DNA from: Campylobacter sp. RM16187
Lineage (GTDB): Bacteria > Campylobacterota > Campylobacteria > Campylobacterales > Campylobacteraceae
Direction of reading: 5' to 3'
NCBI RefSeq assembly: GCF_025319965.1
Contig: NZ_CP012550.1
Coordinates: 1-47,050 of the forward strand
DNA: 47,050 nt
In this document: in pieces, positions 41,372-47,050 of the stretch
Numbering within the stretch: the first letter of the stretch is position 1
How the letters are laid out: each line of letters starts with the position of its first letter
The notes under the pieces: generated by a model
What the model was told of the DNA's origin: nothing
Seen by the model: only the letters and a program-made list of their open reading frames with translations
The model's database searches: none
Translations under genes and position numbers: made by a program

Positions 41372-43545
41372 TCATCATTGAAAGCCCAAATAAGTGCGAA
41401 AAGATAGAAAAAATAACAGGCGCAAAGACCTATGCAACAAAAGGACACTTTAAGGAGCTAAGCAAAGATATCGTAAAAGATTATCAAAGCTATGAGCCCG
41501 TTTTTGAATTTAAATTTGAAAGCAAAAGCAGAATAAATGCAATTTTAAACGACTGCAAAGGCAAAGACGTAATAATCGCAACTGATCCCGATAGAGAGGG
41601 TTATGGTATAGGCTATATGGTCTATGAGATTATAAAAAATTCGGCAAAAAGCGTAAAAAGGGCAGAATTTCACGAAATTACCGAGAGCGGAATTAAAAAA
41701 GGACTTGAGAAAGCCGTGCCGTTTGCGAGTTCAAATTTAAAAGAGTGGGATAGCTTTAAGGCAAGAGCGGTGGGTGATAAGCTAGTGGGCTTTATAATGA
41801 GTCCTGAATATATCAACAAATTAAACGACAAAAATCTATCAGTAGGTAGAGTTCAAACTCCTGCTCTAGCTTTAATAGTAAAGCGAGAGCTAGAGATCAA
41901 GGAATTTTTAGCGAGCGATGCAGCAAAGCAGATAGATTACAAGATCAAAGCCAAATTTAAAACCGCTGACGGCGTAGAATTTAGCGGAGTAAATGATAAT
42001 ATCTTTAAAAGTAAAGATGAAGCCAACGCCAAAATAGCCGAGCTTAACGGGCAAAATTTAGCAAAAGTCTATCAAATAGACGTAAAGCAGAGCCAAACAA
42101 AGCCGCATGCACCATTTAGAACAAGCCAGCTTCAAGAATATGCAAACAAAAGGCTAGGGTTTAGCTCGGATAAGACAATGAGCCTAGCTCAGAAGCTATT
42201 TGAAAAAGGGCTTATAACCTATCACAGAACCGACAGTAATAGTTTATCGGTTGAATTTATAAATGAAGTAGAGGCTAAATTTAAAGACCAAGAGTGGTAT
42301 GAAAAAAGGGAATATAAGGCAGGAAGTCAAAGCCAAGCTGAAGCACACGAAGCCATAAGAATAAGTCATATCCACGACTATACAAGTATAGAGCAAATCG
42401 CCAAAGACGAGAGTTTAACGGATGATGAAAAAGCACTATATGAACTAATTTTTTTAAATTCGCTTCAAAGCCAAGCTAAAAATGCAATCAACGAAAATAA
42501 AATCTACGATATAGACATAAAGGCGTTAAGCTTCAAAGCAAAAACTACAAAATGCATATATCAGGGCTTTAAATCAGCCATAAAATATACGGCAGACGAT
42601 GACGAAAGTGATGAAGCAGAAAAGATAGACCTAAATTTAAAGCAAGGCGATGAAATCCAAATTGTGGGCTATGAACTTCAAGAGGTAAGAAAACAAGCCC
42701 CGCAGCACTACAAAGAAAGCAACTTCATTTCCCTTTTAGAAAAAGAGGGTATCGGCAGACCAAGCACTTATGCTACGTTTTTACCGATACTCTTAAAAAG
42801 AGACTTCATAGCCATAGAAAAAAAGGGAAAGAGCGAAAATATCATAGCTACCAACAAAGGTATAAATTTTATACAAAATGTCAAGGTTAATGACGACTGG
42901 ATCACACAGAGCGAATTTACCAAACAAATGGAAAGCGTGCTGGATGAAATCAGTAACGGCAACGTAAGTTATTTGGACTTCATAAAACCGCTACACGAGA
43001 AAATGGGCTTTAAAAAGCTAAGCTCGAGCGAAATAAAACCTCCAAGCGAAAAACAGCTGGAGTTTGCCAAAAAGCTAGCGAGCGAGCAAAATTTACCGCT
43101 ACCGCAAGGCATAGAGCAAGATTATAAAATTTGCTCGGCTTTTATCGATAGGCTTCAAAAGACTGCACTGCCAAGCAAAACAACAAACAATAAAGAAGCT
43201 ATAAAGTGTCCTGAATGTGGCAATGGTATTTTAAGGCTCATAAAGGGGAAAAACGGAGACTTTTTTGGATGCTCTAATTACTCTCAAGGATGTAAATTCT
43301 CCGCAAATAGTATCAACGGCAAACCCGATTTTACCAAAAAAGATAAATCAAAAAATAGCAATCAAGCAACAAATAATCAAACGACTGATTATGAATGCCC
43401 TAGTTGTAAAAAAGGCAAACTTATACGCCATCCTAGCAAAAACGAACCAGGCAAATTTTGGTATGGTTGTAGCGAGTGGAAAAGCGGTTGTAAATTTATC
43501 TGCTTTGAAAGTGATGGGAAACCAAATTTAAGCTCTTATAGCTGA
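41356..43545 (+). CDS. topA: Type IA DNA topoisomerase (TopA-like)
   Basis: A 729-residue enzyme. The Toprim domain has IIIESPNK at residues 4-11 and ATDPDREG at about 74-81. The active-site Tyr is near residue 288 in GLITYHRTDSNSLS. Two C-terminal zinc ribbons with C-x2-C...C-x5-C pattern are at about 618-648 and 678-712. It relaxes negative supercoils by single-strand passage. Conjugative elements often carry such a copy, where it may act on DNA during transfer or replication; here it is inside a transfer operon, 58 bases ahead of virB4. Confidence 0.92.
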   Translation: MQNTIIIIESPNKCEKIEKITGAKTYATKGHFKELSKDIVKDYQSYEPVFEFKFESKSRINAILNDCKGKDVIIATDPDREGYGIGYMVYEIIKNSAKSVKRAEFHEITESGIKKGLEKAVPFASSNLKEWDSFKARAVGDKLVGFIMSPEYINKLNDKNLSVGRVQTPALALIVKRELEIKEFLASDAAKQIDYKIKAKFKTADGVEFSGVNDNIFKSKDEANAKIAELNGQNLAKVYQIDVKQSQTKPHAPFRTSQLQEYANKRLGFSSDKTMSLAQKLFEKGLITYHRTDSNSLSVEFINEVEAKFKDQEWYEKREYKAGSQSQAEAHEAIRISHIHDYTSIEQIAKDESLTDDEKALYELIFLNSLQSQAKNAINENKIYDIDIKALSFKAKTTKCIYQGFKSAIKYTADDDESDEAEKIDLNLKQGDEIQIVGYELQEVRKQAPQHYKESNFISLLEKEGIGRPSTYATFLPILLKRDFIAIEKKGKSENIIATNKGINFIQNVKVNDDWITQSEFTKQMESVLDEISNGNVSYLDFIKPLHEKMGFKKLSSSEIKPPSEKQLEFAKKLASEQNLPLPQGIEQDYKICSAFIDRLQKTALPSKTTNNKEAIKCPECGNGILRLIKGKNGDFFGCSNYSQGCKFSANSINGKPDFTKKDKSKNSNQATNNQTTDYECPSCKKGKLIRHPSKNEPGKFWYGCSEWKSGCKFICFESDGKPNLSSYS

Positions 43546-43603
43546 CTGACAAGAAAAACAAAGACTAATAAATATAAAAAATACAAAAGAAGAGTGAGAT
43601 AAA

Positions 43604-45961
43604 ATGAACTTAGCACTATTAGCACTTGCTGGAACAGCCCTTGCAGGAACATATTTTGGCTTTAAGAAAAAAGACCCAAATATGAATATTTCAAGTTGTT
43701 TTTTCGATAAACTGGCAAGCCCCGTTTATAACCTTTTTAATGACTGGCATTCTAACTCTCTATTTCTGATCGATCACATAGGCGAGGACTATGTTAGCAC
43801 AAATACGCCATTTAAAAATTTATACGCCGTAAAGCTAGCTACAAACCAAACTATTAAAACTTATCTAAGTAACGATAAAATAGAGGAGATCATAAGGGAT
43901 TACAAAGAAAGCAACGATGCCTTTATCTTTTATCTCTTGCATAAACAGGGCAATTATCAAAAGCAATATATTTTGACACACAACAAGACTATTGCAAAGA
44001 TCATTGCTGATTTTTATGATACGTCGCTTTTAGACGGCGTTGAAATTGTTAATCTGCTTTATAACTCATATATGCAAAATAGCTTTTTTATCGACAATAA
44101 GCAGCTTCATCAAAGCCTTTATATAAATAGAGATGATGAGCTGAGCGAGCCTGAATTTTTACAATTCAAACGTCTTGCAAAGCAAGCAATCCGTAAAAAC
44201 TATCAAGATGTGTCTATGTTTCAGGCATACAAGCACTTAAACATAAAAGAAAGCGATATTCTAGGTATTTTTAAATTAAAATTTACAGGCACGATTTGGA
44301 TATATATCGATTTTAGTAAAAATCACGTGGAAAATCATATATCAAGACTTATAAATTACTCAAAAATGATAGGAAATAAAGCTCCATTCGTAGAACTACA
44401 AGATGCTTATAAAAATAAAGAAATAGACTGCGCCGTTGTCAATGCAATGGCATTTTTAAAAGACTATGATGATGAGGTTATAGGAAGCTTAGGAAGCTAT
44501 TTAAAAACCAGCTTTATCAAAAAAGAGATTTATCGCTCAAACCATTTTCAAAAAAATCTTATCAAATTTAGAGATAGCGAATTCGATTTTCTAGTCAAAA
44601 GCGACTATCTATATAACTATATCGCAAGTATTCACAAAACAAATATTTCAAAACCTGATATTTTTGGCACTGATAAAAATGGCTCATTTTTGAACTACTC
44701 TTTCTCGGCAGAAAATGATAATCCACATTCAGCCATAATAGCTAAACCGGGTAGCGGAAAATCTGTATCAAAACAAAAGATAATGGCTCAAATGATAGGT
44801 CTAAATTTTGCCGATGGCTCTTGCGCCAACTTGGGCAAAAATCCAAACAACGTGCGCATTAGAAGCTACGATATAGGCTTTAGCGATGAAAAATTTATGA
44901 AGCTTATTGCATCAAATCCTAATAATAGCACGGCTATCATCGACTCAAGCTTGGCGAACTTTAGTTATAACATCGTCAATATACCAAATTTTAGCAATAA
45001 AGAGCTATTTGAAGCAGATATGCAATTTAACGTCGATCTTTGCTCTATCATTCTTGAAACTCAAAATGCAAAGCCGCTTAGTATAGAAGAAAGCTCGCAT
45101 CTAAAATCGATCTTTAGAGAACTTTATGAGAGTAAAGAATACACGAGATATAGAGTAATTAATCTTGAGGAGCAAAATAAAGAGCTTTATGATGAGCTTT
45201 TAGAGCTGGGGTATAAGACGGATACATTCTTGCAGGATATAACCGAAAGCAAATATGACTTTCTTAAAGTACCTCTATTAAACGATTTTGTTAAAAAGGC
45301 GGAGCAAAGAAGTAAATCAAAGCAACTCAAAGCTGACGAGCAAGCTTCTTTCTCGAGTTTGGCAACAAAGCTAAACTCAATAGAAATGCTAAATTTGTTC
45401 TCAAATTTCGACAAATTAAAGATCGACGACGTCGATGTCTTAAATATGGACTTAAACAACTTTAAAGAAAGCTCGCTTTTTACAGCCATATTCCTATCAA
45501 TATTTCAAAAAACATACTTAAAAGATAGAGAATACGCCCTAGAGTGCAAAAGGCTAGGCAGACCAGCACCAAAGCTATTTTATGCGGTAGAAGAGGCAAA
45601 AAACTATTTTAGAAACAATCAAACTTTCACAGATATGTTCGATAAAGTAACTCTCGAGGCAAGAAAATATAACGTGCATCTATGCTTCATAGTTCAAAAC
45701 GCCGATCACATCCCGTGGGGTATTTTGAAAAACATTGATACGAGAATTTTTCTACTTAGACCCGATAAGAAAAATGAAGTTATAGGCGAAGTTAGAAATA
45801 TGTTTGGAGACAATGGAATGTTGCCAAAAAATCTTGAAATAGCACTACTGGAAACCAAAAAATACGAAATGTGCGTTTGGTATAGTAGCGGTGTCTTTAA
45901 TATGAAATTTGATATTACACCTGATGAAATGGCAGTATTTAGCACAAATCCGAATGAGTAA
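43604..45961 (+). CDS. VirB4/TraC-type secretion ATPase
   Basis: A 785-residue protein with a short hydrophobic N-terminus, a VirB4 N-terminal domain, Walker A AKPGSGKSVSKQK (about 381-393) and Walker B LFYAVEEAKNYF (about 653-664). IPWGILKNIDTRIFLLRPDKK matches the late C-terminal motif of VirB4 proteins. It powers pilus assembly and substrate transfer. VirB4 is the most conserved T4SS part, so this confirms the nature of the system. Last plus-strand gene. Confidence 0.9.
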   Translation: MNLALLALAGTALAGTYFGFKKKDPNMNISSCFFDKLASPVYNLFNDWHSNSLFLIDHIGEDYVSTNTPFKNLYAVKLATNQTIKTYLSNDKIEEIIRDYKESNDAFIFYLLHKQGNYQKQYILTHNKTIAKIIADFYDTSLLDGVEIVNLLYNSYMQNSFFIDNKQLHQSLYINRDDELSEPEFLQFKRLAKQAIRKNYQDVSMFQAYKHLNIKESDILGIFKLKFTGTIWIYIDFSKNHVENHISRLINYSKMIGNKAPFVELQDAYKNKEIDCAVVNAMAFLKDYDDEVIGSLGSYLKTSFIKKEIYRSNHFQKNLIKFRDSEFDFLVKSDYLYNYIASIHKTNISKPDIFGTDKNGSFLNYSFSAENDNPHSAIIAKPGSGKSVSKQKIMAQMIGLNFADGSCANLGKNPNNVRIRSYDIGFSDEKFMKLIASNPNNSTAIIDSSLANFSYNIVNIPNFSNKELFEADMQFNVDLCSIILETQNAKPLSIEESSHLKSIFRELYESKEYTRYRVINLEEQNKELYDELLELGYKTDTFLQDITESKYDFLKVPLLNDFVKKAEQRSKSKQLKADEQASFSSLATKLNSIEMLNLFSNFDKLKIDDVDVLNMDLNNFKESSLFTAIFLSIFQKTYLKDREYALECKRLGRPAPKLFYAVEEAKNYFRNNQTFTDMFDKVTLEARKYNVHLCFIVQNADHIPWGILKNIDTRIFLLRPDKKNEVIGEVRNMFGDNGMLPKNLEIALLETKKYEMCVWYSSGVFNMKFDITPDEMAVFSTNPNE

Positions 45962-46026
45962 AAATAAATGCAAACAAGAACAATAATGATAGTAAGAATA
46001 TAAAATAACACCAGAGCCTATTAGTT

Positions 46027-46281
46027 TTATCCCAAATCAACGATTTCTAATAGGTACTCAAATTTTCCTATTTTTTTACTAAAACATTTTTTACCTTTAT
46101 AGATTAAAAATTTTTTATTTGAAGTTCTTCTTTTAATACCGTCAGCAAATCTGGCAACTGGGAAAAAACCTTGCCCTTCCTTTAATATCATCGCTTCATT
46201 AAAAGGATCTAAGGTTAACTCACATTTTAGTATTTTCTCTGCCTCGTTTTTTAATTCGTTAGCTATTTCAATAAGTCTCAT
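46027..46281 (-). CDS. Small cytoplasmic protein on the minus strand
   Basis: An 84-residue basic alpha/beta protein, the only convincing gene on the minus strand. It has AAGGA seven bases before its ATG and a TATAAT box at 46301-46306 on the minus strand. It is transcribed away from the right end, toward virB4. No family recognised. Being alone and next to the terminal repeat, it may serve the end of the molecule or be an adaptive cargo gene. Confidence 0.65.
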   Translation of the reverse strand: MRLIEIANELKNEAEKILKCELTLDPFNEAMILKEGQGFFPVARFADGIKRRTSNKKFLIYKGKKCFSKKIGKFEYLLEIVDLG

Positions 46282-46390
46282 TATTGTCCTTTTTTATTTA
46301 ATTATAACAAAAAATCATATTAAATTTCTTATATTCTACTCTAAATTTAGTCTTATACTATCAAATAAGTAATGATATATTACTGATATG
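46282..46390. promoter_or_regulatory. Right subterminal spacer with minus-strand promoter
   Basis: Short AT-rich spacer between the minus-strand gene and the right terminal repeat. It contains the -10 box TATAAT (minus strand, 46301-46306). Unlike the left side, it has no cluster of TAGTGT sites beyond the single copy at the repeat edge. Confidence 0.5.
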
Positions 46391-47050
46391 ATAGTGTTAT
46401 GATATTTAATCAGTAGTATATAAATAATATATCAGTATTAGTTTATTATCATTTAAATAGTTAGATATTACTAAGTTGTTAATGATATAATATTAACTAA
46501 ATATTGAACTAATAACGAATTGTTATCAAAGCATTATTTTTTAAAATTTTCTACATTATTTTATCAGGCTCAAGTAGATACTTCTTGGCAAGATATAGCT
46601 CATCTTTTTTAACTCATTATTGCTCTCTAAAATCTTGACAACAAACTGCTCAGTATTTAAGGTTTAATTTTAAAAAATTATCTAAAGAAATCATAATCAA
46701 AAACTCCAAAAAATCATATATAGCATATCTTAACATAACTTTAAAAAATAGGCAAGTCGGATTATTTTGATAAGCTCACAAAAGCTACTCGAGCTAGAGA
46801 TTTTTCTCAAAAAAATAAGCAAGCTGACAAGATAGGTCAGTATGATTTTTATGATATAAAATATTATAAAAATATATTCTTAAATAAAACTAAAGATATG
46901 ATAATTCTAAGAATAACTTAAGGATAACAAATATTAAAAAATACTTAAGCATATATAATAAGCTTAGATGAAACTTATGCTATATGAAATAGGCTAGGGG
47001 AGTGAGTGAGATGACTCACGTATAGTAACCGCTTCGCTATCCACTTAACC
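46391..47050 (-). repeat. Right terminal inverted repeat (660 bp)
   Basis: Inverted copy of bases 1-660. The boundary base pair is 660/46391; the next pair (661/46390) is a mismatch. The repeat holds no intact gene. The inner edge carries one TAGTGT site (46392-46397), the motif that is clustered just inside the left repeat. Confidence 0.95.

Noticed and set aside
43265-43531. 88-codon frame inside the zinc-ribbon part of the topoisomerase gene.
   Set aside because: No ribosome site and composition typical of an out-of-frame reading; the host frame here is clearly constrained by its zinc ligands.
1-47050. Window as an integrated transposon or ICE cut out at its inverted ends.
   Set aside because: No integrase or transposase is present and no flanking DNA or target duplication is visible; a ParA system and initiator-like genes fit a replicon better. 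Not excluded without read data.

Overview
The window looks like one complete linear extrachromosomal element of about 47 kb. Its two ends are perfect inverted copies of each other over 660 bases (1-660 and 46391-47050), and the sequence starts and stops exactly at those copies. The DNA is very AT-rich. It has Campylobacter-style promoters (T-rich, strong -10, often no -35), many short overlapping genes, and a 12-base poly-G tract inside a coding region. Together these suggest a host in the Campylobacterota, most likely Campylobacter or a relative; I cannot name a species. I see no rRNA, tRNA, CRISPR array, insertion sequence, integrase or transposase.

Layout. (1) 1-1473: left terminal repeat, then a gene-free subterminal zone with a cluster of TAGTGT sites and three 21-bp-spaced ATCTGTC repeats. 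(2) 1474-12818: a long operon of exported and membrane proteins of a type IV secretion (conjugation) apparatus: a VirB2-like pilin, a VirB9-like protein, a lipoprotein, a lytic transglycosylase, a VirB8-like protein and a VirB6/TraG-N-like polytopic protein. (3) 12856-16390: cargo and stability genes, namely an AbiEi/AbiEii pair, a small secreted protein, and an EcoRI-family adenine methylase with a likely nuclease partner. (4) 16606-17636: ParA plus a ribbon-helix-helix partner. (5) 17777-25735: a soluble protein and a 2377-residue methylase-helicase. (6) 25832-32045: a coiled-coil protein, two RepL-like winged-helix proteins, a phase-variable AAA+ ATPase and small DNA-binding proteins (replication/maintenance). 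(7) 32147-45961: two further transfer operons with the coupling ATPase, a TopA-type topoisomerase and a VirB4 ATPase. (8) One small minus-strand gene, then the right terminal repeat. All other genes point the same way.

Control. Two operator families divide the element. The palindrome GGTTACA-N3-TGTAACC stands before the operons that begin at 1474, 17777, 32147 and 38472 (transfer functions). The sequence GTAAWTTAC lies exactly 10 bp upstream of the -35 box, with 17 bp to the -10 box, before the genes at 14408, 16720, 25832 and 28555 (maintenance and cargo).

Most unusual points. (a) Two genes with perfect Shine-Dalgarno sites lie wholly inside larger genes in the +1 frame (18888-19928 inside the methylase-helicase, 34407-34799 inside the gene at 34079); each fills the low-complexity linker of its host gene. 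(b) At least six unrelated acidic soluble proteins end in the same kind of basic tail (KRLRR, KRYRR, KRMR, KRQRTR, RRRPQ), which I propose is a shared export tag for the secretion system. (c) The AAA+ ATPase carries a G12 tract that would switch it on and off. (d) I recognise no protein-primed polymerase, telomere resolvase or conventional relaxase, so how the linear ends are maintained and how transfer starts are open questions.
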